From assembly GCF_014695975.1 (NCBI RefSeq), contig NZ_JACJPI010000058.1, positions 496,001 through 560,000 of the forward strand: a stretch of 64,000 nt of DNA, given 5' to 3'. Of this stretch, positions 17,882-26,052 are shown one piece after another (the stretch's first letter is position 1; each line of letters starts with the position of its first letter). The notes beneath the pieces were generated by a model. The model saw only the letters and a list, made by a program, of their open reading frames with translations, was not told where the DNA came from and made no database searches. The stretch is from Leptolyngbya sp. FACHB-321. Its GTDB lineage: Bacteria; Cyanobacteriota; Cyanobacteriia; Leptolyngbyales; Leptolyngbyaceae. Made by a program: the position numbers and the translations under genes.

Positions 17882-18247
17882 GTTCCTTTGGTTACAGTGA
17901 GCGGAATTGCCACCAGGTGGTGGAGGGGTGGTGAAGAAGAACGATTCGAGCGCCTGCCGAGCGCGTTGGCGGACTATTTCATTAGTACCTTCATGGAGAA
18001 ACGCGCATCGCAGCGCATAGCAGTCCTCTCCGCTAAGGAATACGTGTTTAAAAGCCCCAGCACCAACCGAACTTGTGTACTTGGGCACAAGAAAGCGATT
18101 ACACCATGCAACATATCGTTGCTTAGAACCGAACGTTGGTGACTCAAGAAATCCACAAATGTCAGGTAAGGTTAGCGCTAAACCGAGAGATGCGTACCAG
18201 TTTTGCTCAGTCAGCCCTTTCCTAATCGAACTGACTAAGTGATCCAT
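17729..18247 (-). CDS. Conserved hypothetical protein (172 residues)
   Basis: A single-domain soluble protein with no signal peptide or membrane segment. Features: MDHLVSSIRKGL, LALALTLPDICG-type helix, YVAWCNRFL, FLSGEDCYALRCAFLHEGTNEI, and near the C-terminus LQLQVDNFCNDVCDSVEAW. I recall this pattern from a family of unannotated proteins scattered among many bacteria, which suggests horizontal mobility, but I cannot name a function. The conserved ALRC-x3-HEG segment is the most motif-like part. It overlaps the 3' part of the DUF29 fragment in antiparallel orientation, so its arrival may be what broke that gene. Confidence 0.7.
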   Translation of the reverse strand: MDHLVSSIRKGLTEQNWYASLGLALTLPDICGFLESPTFGSKQRYVAWCNRFLVPKYTSSVGAGAFKHVFLSGEDCYALRCAFLHEGTNEIVRQRARQALESFFFTTPPPPGGNSAHCNQRNSRLQLQVDNFCNDVCDSVEAWNDTVKDDTDLQQRMGELLIIWQSDGTVRL

Positions 18248-18672
18248 ATGTCCATACTTGTATGTGGATGCAGCTTACTAATTAGCTAGATGCTATACCT
18301 ACTTTAAGGCACCTCGAATATAGAAGGACGCGAAGCCAAGAAAAATTTTGAACACAACAGAAATTAAGTATTATGCTTCTATGACCGAGCCACATCGCTG
18401 GACTAGATTTGGCAAACATCACCGTTCAGTTCTAGTCTGCAACGCTTATTCTCTCGTTCCTATGGACTCCTAAGCACAAGCTGGAATAACGATTCTTCCA
18501 CTGTTAGCTAGCTTTGAATGACAGCAACAGTTCCTATATTTATAAGCATTTAACATAAGCAATATTCTGTTAGATGGAGTTGCTAGCAGAAAATCTAACG
18601 TTAATCTTTTTGAAATACTACCGTTGTGTGATCGCCTTTACATCTTTTACCATTCAAAAGTTATGCGACCGC
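18248..18672. other. Gap without recognised features
   Basis: About 425 AT-rich bases between the hypothetical gene and the GAF protein. I see no coding frame, strong hairpin or repeat. Confidence 0.6.
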
Positions 18673-19323
18673 TCAATAACTAATGTCGTATTGTAATGAT
18701 TGGGCTTGCTTACTACCGAGAAGCATTTTAACGAGCTGGTAATATTTACCTTTCCAACTATTACAGGCTGCTTGGCTATAGTAACGTTGGTCAAAATTAT
18801 AAACTCCTGCGTTAGCTATAACTGGTTGAAGCAGGTTAACAACTAGCTGTAGCTGCTGAATATCTCGTTCATTAAATTTGCGAGGCTGAAACGTGCCAAC
18901 GTGCAGCACGCCTACAACGCTATGTACAAGCTGCAACGGCACCCCAACCATAGATTGCAAACCTTTGTTTCGCAAAACTGGGCTAACAACTTCTACTGCT
19001 GCTAAGTTTTCAACAACTACTGGTAATTTGTTTTCAGCAATATTACCTGCAAAACCTTTCCCGATCGGAATAAAAATTTGTTGGCTTATCTCTTCTTCTA
19101 GCCCAATAGTAGACCGCACGGTTAGATCCTGGTTGCCTGAGTCCGGCAGCAGGAGGGTAACAGTATCCACAGCCATGTGCACTTGCAGCCACTGAAATAG
19201 CTTTTTACAGAATTTATCAAGCTCCGATGGTGTGTTGATTTTGCTTGTGTCTGCTAGCACTTTCCAACCTCTGTAAGAGCTTGGCTCACCTGTGTGATCA
19301 CCCCAAAAGACCATAGTTAACAC
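18673..19323 (-). CDS. GAF-domain protein
   Basis: About 216 residues with a single GAF domain (about 30-170). The core shows VDTVTLLLPDSGNQDLTVRSTIG, IPIGKGFAGNIAENKLPVVVENL, LQSMVGVPLQ and VVGVLHVG, the standard GAF strand pattern. The canonical bilin Cys-His pair is absent, so small-molecule or redox sensing, or simple dimerisation, is more likely. The C-terminal 45 residues are helical and contain no kinase or phosphatase domain. Start is GTG 19323 or ATG 19314. No partner gene is adjacent. It may act as a stand-alone regulator. Confidence 0.82.
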   Translation of the reverse strand: MLTMVFWGDHTGEPSSYRGWKVLADTSKINTPSELDKFCKKLFQWLQVHMAVDTVTLLLPDSGNQDLTVRSTIGLEEEISQQIFIPIGKGFAGNIAENKLPVVVENLAAVEVVSPVLRNKGLQSMVGVPLQLVHSVVGVLHVGTFQPRKFNERDIQQLQLVVNLLQPVIANAGVYNFDQRYYSQAACNSWKGKYYQLVKMLLGSKQAQSLQYDISY

Positions 19324-19661
19324 CCATACACTAAAGTGAATTTTGCGAACATAGCTTACGAAAGCTTGAACCGCTCTTTGTCTCCGAGTCTAGCATCTAT
19401 AGTTCGATCGCTATTTTACAGCTTGCATTGGTATTGAAAAGCTCACTATCAGCTTTTGAACACTTTGGACGATCGGTTGAAACACAGGCATCCTGAAGCT
19501 TGCAGGAGCAGTCTTGTTTGAGCAAGCTGCCTCAGCAGCGCTAGCTGCCAGAATGGTTACAAAGCTACATATAACAGCCGCCAAACCTGGTATTCTAGGG
19601 CGGCATAAGCTCGCTGCCTTGCAACGCATGGAGAAACCGAGCAACGTCGCCAGGATTGCTT
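19324..19661. other. Gap without recognised features
   Basis: About 340 bp between the divergent GAF protein and the amidohydrolase. An antisense frame here (19411-19644) has one hydrophobic run but no ribosome-binding site or family signature; I do not call it. Confidence 0.5.
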
Positions 19662-21083
19662 GTGACTTATACCCTTCGTTCTGCTCTCATTCCTGTTGAG
19701 GACGGCTACGCTACGGTCGATGTCCAAATTGAGGACGATCGCATCGCGGCGATCGGAGCCAGTTTGCCAATAGTGGGAACGGCGATCAATGCTGAAAACA
19801 AGCTGTTGCTGCCCGGCTTCGTCAATGGGCATACCCATTCACCCCAATTCTGGCAGCGCGGATTGATTCCCCAACTGCCTCTAGAGCTATGGCTAGCAGA
19901 TGTTTTTGATACATCGCCAACACAGGTAGAGCAGGCATACCTGGGCGCGTTGGGCACCGCCATCAACACCCTCATGTCGGGTGGCACCTGCGTAATGGAT
20001 CATCTGTATCTCATTGCGGGACACGAACTCGAAAGCGTCGCTGCCGCCGCCCGTGCTTACAAAGAAATTGGCATTCGTGCCTTTATTGCACCGTTGATTC
20101 AAGATTTGCCCTTTGTTGCGGGCTATCCTAAAGGGCTAAAAACACTGCCCCACAAGCCTTTTCATCAATCCACCACTGAAATTCTGGCACTAATGGAAGC
20201 GATCGTCGCTCAATTTCACGAACCAGACGCGGGCATTCAGATTGCAGTGGGACCCACAGGCTTTCATCGCTGTTCGGATGCACTGTTTAAGGGGTGTCGA
20301 GACTTGAGCGATCGCCATAATCTTTGCCGTCATTCGCATCTGCTTGAAACAAAAGCACAAAAAATGCTGGCACAGGAGCGCTACGGTGGCAGTGGCGTTA
20401 AACATCTCCAGCAACTTGGCTTTTTGGATCACCGTACGTCGCTTGCCCATTCCATTTGGCTAGAGGACTCAGATATAGCAATTCTGGCAGAAACCAAGTC
20501 AACCGTTGTACACAATGCCCCCAGCAACCTGCGTCTGGGCAGCGGCATTGCGCCCGTGCTGAAGTATCTGCAAGCTGGAGTCAACGTTACGTTTGGTTGT
20601 GATGGAGCCGCCAGCAATGATGGTCAAGATTTGCTCGAAGCGATCAAGCTTGGTTCCCTACTCCATAACGTCACCGATCTAGATTACAAGCACTGGATTA
20701 CGCCCCACAAAGCTGTTGAAATGGCTGCGATCGGTGGTTTCACAGGGGTCAATTTAGCCGACCAAGCTGGTTCCCTCACGGTGGGTAAGCAGGCTGACCT
20801 GGTATTGTATGATCTCAAAAATCTGTCTCTGCTGCCGCGCACTGATCTGGTGAAGCTGCTCGTTCTCGGTAGACCCAACGGCGTAGTCGATAGCGTCTGG
20901 GTGCGTGGTCAGCGAGTGGTCGCTGGTGGCACCTTGCAAACGGTCAATGCAAACGATTTTGCACAAACGGTCTTTAACTGTCAGATCGCCAGCAAGCCCC
21001 ACTACCAAACAATCCACACCGTCGAAGCGCATTATCGTCGTGTGATGGGTTTGCCTGAATGTGGCGATTTAGTAGCAGAGTGA
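19662..21083 (+). CDS. Amidohydrolase of the ATZ/TRZ (guanine/cytosine/SAH deaminase) type
   Basis: About 473 residues. A metal-dependent deaminase or hydrolase: GHTHSPQF provides the first HxH, RHSHLLETKAQ the central His, SLAHSIWL the next, and TVVHNAPSNLRLGSG with FGCDGAASNDGQDLLEA supplies the catalytic Asp region typical of the S-adenosylhomocysteine/methylthioadenosine deaminase and atrazine-hydrolase group. The C-terminal KQADLVLYDL closes the composite beta-sandwich. The substrate cannot be read from sequence. GTG 19662 is favoured because AGG lies seven bases upstream; TTG 19656 is possible. It is not in an operon with purine genes. Confidence 0.85.
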   Translation: MTYTLRSALIPVEDGYATVDVQIEDDRIAAIGASLPIVGTAINAENKLLLPGFVNGHTHSPQFWQRGLIPQLPLELWLADVFDTSPTQVEQAYLGALGTAINTLMSGGTCVMDHLYLIAGHELESVAAAARAYKEIGIRAFIAPLIQDLPFVAGYPKGLKTLPHKPFHQSTTEILALMEAIVAQFHEPDAGIQIAVGPTGFHRCSDALFKGCRDLSDRHNLCRHSHLLETKAQKMLAQERYGGSGVKHLQQLGFLDHRTSLAHSIWLEDSDIAILAETKSTVVHNAPSNLRLGSGIAPVLKYLQAGVNVTFGCDGAASNDGQDLLEAIKLGSLLHNVTDLDYKHWITPHKAVEMAAIGGFTGVNLADQAGSLTVGKQADLVLYDLKNLSLLPRTDLVKLLVLGRPNGVVDSVWVRGQRVVAGGTLQTVNANDFAQTVFNCQIASKPHYQTIHTVEAHYRRVMGLPECGDLVAE

Positions 21084-21150
21084 GTGATGGTGAGCCTGGA
21101 AGCAGCATGGATCTAAGCGATCGCACCCTTCCATCTGTAAAAAGGATGTT

Positions 21151-22362
21151 TCAGCCAGCGCCCAGGATGTAAGAGGCAAGACCGATCGCTCCACCTGCCA
21201 GCACTAACCAGGCAGAATTAACCCTAAAGCGAAAAACTGCGACCGCGCTCAACACTGCCAAAACGACGGTCAGCCCATCAGTTAAGGTAGTTTGTCCCAG
21301 AGTATAAGCAACCCCTGCCATAAGTCCAAGTGAGGCAGCATTCACACCATCAAGAAAGCCACTTGCCCAGCGTGATTGACGCAGCTTTGGCACAAAAGGA
21401 TTTACCAACCAAACCAGCAAAAAAGCTGGCAAAAAAATGCCAAGGGTGCCCGCGATCGCTCCAGCATTGCCAGCCAGTAAATAGCCAATAAAGGTAGCAG
21501 TAGTAAATATAGGACCCGGTGTTAATTGCCCGATCGCCACAGCATCTAAAAGTTGCTGAGACGTTAACCACTGATTGCGCTCTACTAAATCTTGCTGTAG
21601 AAACGCTAACAACACATAGCCGCTACCATACAGCACACACCCAATTTTAAGAAAAAACAAAAAGACACTGACCCAACCGACTGAGGCTGTGGTGATCGCG
21701 GTGCCCCCAGTCTGTGACAAAACCCCAGAAAAGGGTAGTAAAAATGCGCCAGTGGTCGTGCCGTGTCGCTGCCACTTCGCCAGCATGACCGCAAGCCCCA
21801 AAAGCAACAGCAGCAGCACTTCATTTAAGCCAGCAAAATAACCGGCAACTGCTGCCAGCCCAGCAAGGATAGTCGGCACATCTTTTGCTGCTTTTTGACC
21901 CAGATTCCAAAGTGCCTGAAGCACGATCGCTATCATGACAGGCTTGATCCCATACAGCAGCCATTGGAGTTGGGGAACGGCTTGGTAACGAACATAGAGC
22001 GCTGCCAACCCCCAGACAATCAGCATCGCAGGCAAAATAAAACAGCTTCCTGCAATGAATAAGCCACGCCATCCGGCTCGTTCATAACCAATATGAATCG
22101 CGAGTTCAGTCGAGCTGGGACCAGGAAGTAGGTTTGTGACTCCAAGCAAATCCAAAAGCTTTTCTCGGCTCATCCACTGCCGCTGCTTCACCACCGCCTC
22201 ATCCATCATGGCAATATGAGCCGCCGGACCCCCAAAGGCGATCGTGCCCAGGCGCAAAAATACGGTCGCCAGTTCTGTTAAACGCTGGTGCTGTTGGGTC
22301 GCTGACAACGTAGCATAAGCGACTGACTCTGGCTCCCGTTGCAAATCCTCCGCCTCTAACAC
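21151..22362 (-). CDS. chrA: Chromate-transporter family protein, two-domain (long-chain ChrA type)
   Basis: About 403 residues of integral membrane protein made of two homologous CHR halves. The first half has FLRLGTIAFGGPAAHIAMM and GVTNLLPGPSSTELAIHIGY. The second has KIGCVLYGSGYVLLAFL and DAVAIGQLTPGPIFTTATFIGY. These GGP and PGP motifs define the family. Known members export chromate, using sulfate-like specificity, across the inner membrane, but many cyanobacterial members are unassayed. The GTG at 22362 is chosen as start because AAAGGAGA lies upstream of it; the frame can extend to GTG 22398 but without such a site. It is divergent from the DUF442 gene. Confidence 0.88.
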   Translation of the reverse strand: MLEAEDLQREPESVAYATLSATQQHQRLTELATVFLRLGTIAFGGPAAHIAMMDEAVVKQRQWMSREKLLDLLGVTNLLPGPSSTELAIHIGYERAGWRGLFIAGSCFILPAMLIVWGLAALYVRYQAVPQLQWLLYGIKPVMIAIVLQALWNLGQKAAKDVPTILAGLAAVAGYFAGLNEVLLLLLLGLAVMLAKWQRHGTTTGAFLLPFSGVLSQTGGTAITTASVGWVSVFLFFLKIGCVLYGSGYVLLAFLQQDLVERNQWLTSQQLLDAVAIGQLTPGPIFTTATFIGYLLAGNAGAIAGTLGIFLPAFLLVWLVNPFVPKLRQSRWASGFLDGVNAASLGLMAGVAYTLGQTTLTDGLTVVLAVLSAVAVFRFRVNSAWLVLAGGAIGLASYILGAG

Positions 22363-22502
22363 GAATGCTCTCCTTTGGCTGCCAGTGATCAACCGCACGA
22401 CTATTAAACTTCAATCACGCCACTCTACACTGACAAAGCAAGTTTTGCTATGATGCCGTCAAGCAAAAAACCGGTAAGTCAATCGTAATTTAGGAGTATT
22501 GT

Positions 22503-22928
22503 ATGACGGATGTTAAAAAAATCAGCGATGAGTTTTCAGCCGGAGGGCAACCGACCCCAGTAGACCTGAAACAGCTTGCGGATCAAGGCTTTAAGTCAGT
22601 GGTAAATCTACGTTCGCCTGATGAAGTGGGCGCGTTGGCGGATGAACAACAACAGGCTGAAAATGTTGGTCTGCAATATGTTAATGTGCCACTGCAACCT
22701 ACAGAAGCGAACACCAACCTGACAGCAACAGTGCTTGCAGCCGTTGAGCCATTACCAACCCCCGTGTTTTTTCATTGTGGTGCTGGTGGGCGAGCTAGCG
22801 CCGCTGCCTTAATTACCTTCGCCACGCAGCAGAAATTAAGTCGCAAAGCTGTTTTAGAAAAAGCCGCCGCCTTGGGCATTAATCCAGAGCAGCCCCAGTT
22901 ACAACAATTCTTAGATCATCTTGTGTAA
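22503..22928 (+). CDS. DUF442 / Blh-type tyrosine phosphatase-like protein
   Basis: 141 residues with a dual-specificity-phosphatase fold. The N-terminus KISDEFSAGGQPTPVDLKQLADQGFKSVVNLR is the standard opening of the DUF442 (beta-lactamase-hydrolase-like phosphatase) family. The active-site loop is HCGAGGRAS, with Cys92 and Arg97 spaced as in the family (C-x4-R). In some bacteria this domain is fused to a persulfide dioxygenase and linked to sulfide metabolism; here it stands alone. AGGAG-like taggag precedes the ATG. Substrate unknown. Confidence 0.85.
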   Translation: MTDVKKISDEFSAGGQPTPVDLKQLADQGFKSVVNLRSPDEVGALADEQQQAENVGLQYVNVPLQPTEANTNLTATVLAAVEPLPTPVFFHCGAGGRASAAALITFATQQKLSRKAVLEKAAALGINPEQPQLQQFLDHLV

Positions 22929-23078
22929 GTAAATCCAGCCTTCTTCAAACCGTTTATACAATCCGTATCAAGCCTCTGCAAAACCAAAAAAACGGAACAT
23001 TATTTCGAGTCAGCAAGAGGTTGACAGCAGAAGGAGGGATTGATTCTTTCAACGTTCTTAACCACACCACAACCAACT

Positions 23079-24287
23079 TTAGCGGCAGTACTGCTCGACG
23101 CAGCGAACAAAAATTTCAACGCCCATACCCAACGCTGTTTCGTCGAAGTTAAATCGGGGATGGTGATGCGGATATGCCAGATCGCGATCGGCGTTTGCAG
23201 AACCGAGGAAGAAATAACAACCGGGAACTTCTTGAAGGAAGAACGACATATCTTCACCCCCCATTGTTTGGCATTCGGGCACAATACCGAGCGGCGATTC
23301 GATGACCGTTTCAGCGATCGATCGTACGAGGCTGGCAATGCGCTCATCGTTGATCACAGGCGGATACAGGCTGTAGTACTCCAACTCATAGCTAGCACCG
23401 TGGCTCTGGCAGATGCCGCCTACAACTTGTTCAATTCGCTGCTTAAAAAAGCCGTCAAACTGAGGATTGAAGTACCGCACGGTGCCACTCATCTTGGCGG
23501 TGGCTGCAATGACATTATGAGCAGTGCCAGCGTTGAGTTTACCCACTGTCACCACGGCTGATTCGGTCGGGTCTACATTCCGTGCCACGATCGTTTGTAG
23601 CGCGGTGACAACTTGCGATGCCACCACAATCGAGTCGATCGTTTGTTGGGGAATGGCACCATGTCCGCCTTTACCAATGATGGTGCAGTTAAATAGCTCT
23701 ACCGCTGCCATCAGCGCACCACTACGCACGCCGATCGTGCCCAGTGGTAGGTTGTTCCACAAATGCAAGCCAATGATGGCATCCACATCTGGATTTTTAA
23801 GGACACCTGCTTCAATCATTGGTTTCGCGCCGCCGGGTCCTTCTTCAGCAGGCTGGAAGATGATTTTGACCGTGCCAGCAAAGTCCCGGTGTTGCGACAG
23901 GTAGTAAGCAGTGCCGAGGGCGATCGTCACGTGCCCATCGTGACCGCAAGCGTGCATCACACCATCATGCTGAGATTTGTAAGGCACATCGTTTTCTTCC
24001 TGGATCGGGAGTGCATCCATATCCGCACGAATACCCAGCACACTACCGGACCGATCGCCCTGAATGATAGCGACAATGCCCGTTTGCGCGATCCCTGTTT
24101 GGTGCTTAATACCCCATTCGTCTAATTTTTGAGCAATAAAGGTGGCAGTTAATTGCTCACGAAATCCTAGCTCAGGTTTTTGGTGTAGCTGTCTGCGCCA
24201 CTCAACAAGCTCTGGCTGCAACGCTTGAATGGCAGCGCGAATACGGGATGTATCAACAGGGTATGGGGATAATGAAGTTGCAACCAT
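23079..24287 (-). CDS. M20-family amidohydrolase / aminoacylase
   Basis: About 402 residues from ATG 24287; a longer frame begins at 24323. Cytoplasmic metallopeptidase of the hippurate hydrolase / IAA-amino-acid hydrolase group. Motifs: WRRQLHQKPELGF, GIRADMDALPI, MHACGHDGHVTIALG, FQPAEEGPGGAKPM, GLHLWNNLPLG and GGEDMSFFLQEVPGCYFFLG, which together supply the two-metal ligands. A dimerisation domain lies in the middle (VELFNCTIIGKGGHGA). Usually these release amino acids from N-acyl or N-aryl conjugates. It is alone; no transport or amino-acid genes are adjacent. Confidence 0.92.
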   Translation of the reverse strand: MVATSLSPYPVDTSRIRAAIQALQPELVEWRRQLHQKPELGFREQLTATFIAQKLDEWGIKHQTGIAQTGIVAIIQGDRSGSVLGIRADMDALPIQEENDVPYKSQHDGVMHACGHDGHVTIALGTAYYLSQHRDFAGTVKIIFQPAEEGPGGAKPMIEAGVLKNPDVDAIIGLHLWNNLPLGTIGVRSGALMAAVELFNCTIIGKGGHGAIPQQTIDSIVVASQVVTALQTIVARNVDPTESAVVTVGKLNAGTAHNVIAATAKMSGTVRYFNPQFDGFFKQRIEQVVGGICQSHGASYELEYYSLYPPVINDERIASLVRSIAETVIESPLGIVPECQTMGGEDMSFFLQEVPGCYFFLGSANADRDLAYPHHHPRFNFDETALGMGVEIFVRCVEQYCR

Positions 24288-24401
24288 AGTGCTCGCCGTG
24301 CCTCTCAATAAAACCTTGGGCACCCTGAAAGGGATTGCCGATTCAATCTTCCTACTTTAACGACTTTAAGCAGGTGATTTGGTTTTTACCGTTGTTTTTC
24401 T

Positions 24402-25046
24402 ATGACTCAGCCTTTTTCCGAAAGACCTCAGTGTCTTACCCGTCCGGCTCAAGCAGGCGATCGCAGCGTTGTCGAGCGGCTCGTCAGCCAGTTTCACCAG
24501 TCGCTTCAGCTTCCTTATGTCACAAAACCAAAGCTTTTGTCTCGTCAGATTTTAGGGATGATCGTTCTTGCGATCGGCACATTACTCCTCTTGCTAACGC
24601 TGCATGGCTTTTACTCGCACGCCTTAGCCTTAACAGTACTGTCTCTGCTGACGCTAAAGGATTATTGGCAGGTGTCCCAATCACCCACAAATTTTTGGGT
24701 TGTAGAGTGTGATGGAGAAGTGCTTGGTTGTGCCAAACTGTTGCGTTACAAAACCCATTCTGAGGCATATTTGGTCTGTGTGGATGCAGCCTCGCAAGGA
24801 CAAGGCTATGGGTCATTTTTGATGCAGCGACTGAAGGAAGAGGCAACCCTACCGCTCTATCTAGCAAGCCAACCGCATCGAGTAAAGTTCTATCGGCAGC
24901 TAGGCTTTGTAACAGTGCCTTCAGACACATTGCCAACGCCAATCCGTAGCCGCTTAGGCGTCGATCTCTATCAAGCATACGGGCTAGTGGCAATGGTGTT
25001 TGGGCGATCGATAACAGAAAGCGATAACCAAACAGCAAACGGCTGA
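24402..25046 (+). CDS. GNAT acetyltransferase with a hydrophobic insertion
   Basis: 214 residues. The start (LTRPAQAGDRSVVERLVSQF) is the first strand and helices of a GNAT fold. Residues about 48-85 are strongly hydrophobic (ILGMIVLAIGTLLLLLTL, then ALALTVLSLL), enough for one membrane hairpin. The catalytic half follows: FWVVECDGEVLGCAKL, the acetyl-CoA loop SQGQGYGSFLMQRL, and KFYRQLGF. The membrane hairpin would place the enzyme on the inner face of a membrane. The substrate is unknown. No operon partner. Confidence 0.83.
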   Translation: MTQPFSERPQCLTRPAQAGDRSVVERLVSQFHQSLQLPYVTKPKLLSRQILGMIVLAIGTLLLLLTLHGFYSHALALTVLSLLTLKDYWQVSQSPTNFWVVECDGEVLGCAKLLRYKTHSEAYLVCVDAASQGQGYGSFLMQRLKEEATLPLYLASQPHRVKFYRQLGFVTVPSDTLPTPIRSRLGVDLYQAYGLVAMVFGRSITESDNQTANG

Positions 25047-25118
25047 AACCAAAGACTAGAGACGTAGAGCAGGTCAGCAGCCAGCAAGAGAAGGCAAACA
25101 GAGGGAGACAGAGAAATT

Positions 25119-25160
25119 CATCCCTCATCCTTCATTTTCTATCCCTCATCCCTCATTCCC
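25119..25160. repeat. STRR-like tandem repeat (tccctcatcc type)
   Basis: Four or five degenerate copies of tccctcat/tccttcat between two convergent genes. Repeats of this kind are frequent between cyanobacterial genes. Confidence 0.6.
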
Positions 25161-25175
25161 CGTCCTCCCAAACTG

Positions 25176-25898
25176 TTAAGCGATACCAGAAAGCAGACTT
25201 GCTAACGGCAGCAGGCTCTCTAAATCAAGGTCTGAAGCAATTTGAGCCAGTGCGCTTAAATTAGTCGGATCTGGTAAGTGAGGCATTAGCCCCAAAACTG
25301 GGATACTGGTCAGCGATCGTATCAAGTCAGCCGGTGCCCAGTTAGCAATTTCTTGCTCTGTACAAGGCTGAACACAGTTGAGCACAATGCCTTTGAGATG
25401 AACGCGAGTTTGGCGGGCAAGCGCAACGTTAGCGACCGCTTGCCCGATCGCGCCCAGCTTCACGGGCACCACTAACACGGCTGGCACATGCCAATCCCAC
25501 GCCAGATCTGCCACAGTTGTTTCATTGGTAACGGGTGAACCAAGCCCGCCTAAGCCTTCCACTAGCACCCAGTCGTATTTCTGACGCATGGCTTCAAATG
25601 CCTGCCACAGTTTATCTAACTCAATGCGGCGACCTTCTTGGGCGGCAGCGATCGGTGGTGCTAGTGGCGCTACAAACGGTAGGGGTGTTACTTCGTTAGG
25701 GTCAAGCTTAAACAAACGGCTGTAAAGTGCGCGATCGCTCTCAGCTACCCCACCCAAACCGCTATCACCTGTTTGAATGGGCTTTAGAATGCCCAGGGTC
25801 TGAGCCGTACAATAAGTTTGCCAATATGCTGCCAGCGCTGTTGTCAGAACAGTCTTGCCTGCGTCTGTGTCGGTTCCAGTAATTAATAAAGCGTTCAA
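25176..25898 (-). CDS. bioD: Dethiobiotin synthase
   Basis: About 241 residues. The ATP-dependent carboxylase that closes the ureido ring of dethiobiotin in biotin synthesis. Motifs: GTDTDAGKTVLTTALAAYW (P-loop), KPIQTGD, VEGLGGLGSPV and VPVKLGAIGQAV. TTG 25898 gives (M)NALLITGTD, the normal family start; a longer frame begins with another TTG at 25961. Neither has a convincing ribosome-binding site. No other bio gene is nearby, which is common in cyanobacteria. Confidence 0.92.
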   Translation of the reverse strand: MNALLITGTDTDAGKTVLTTALAAYWQTYCTAQTLGILKPIQTGDSGLGGVAESDRALYSRLFKLDPNEVTPLPFVAPLAPPIAAAQEGRRIELDKLWQAFEAMRQKYDWVLVEGLGGLGSPVTNETTVADLAWDWHVPAVLVVPVKLGAIGQAVANVALARQTRVHLKGIVLNCVQPCTEQEIANWAPADLIRSLTSIPVLGLMPHLPDPTNLSALAQIASDLDLESLLPLASLLSGIA

Positions 25899-26052
25899 GA
25901 GAATAGCGTGTAGTGGTTGGTTGCTGATGATGGATAACCCATAACAAATATACTGGCTCAATGGAACGTGTCTAGCTGTAACTGGTTGTTTAACATCGAG
26001 CGATCGCCCTTAAAAAACGCAGCACCGCTACTAGTTTGAGCCAGAATCTATT

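Noticed and set aside
18673-19323. GAF protein as a bilin photoreceptor
   Set aside because: No cysteine at the canonical chromophore position.
19411-19644. 77-codon minus-strand frame with a hydrophobic segment
   Set aside because: No start signal or homology; composition like intergenic DNA.
23040-23561. 173-codon plus-strand frame
   Set aside because: Shadow of the M20 amidohydrolase, which has all metal-binding motifs.
24520-25128. 202-codon minus-strand frame
   Set aside because: Antisense to the GNAT gene, whose acetyl-CoA motif is convincing; the antisense translation has no recognisable domain.
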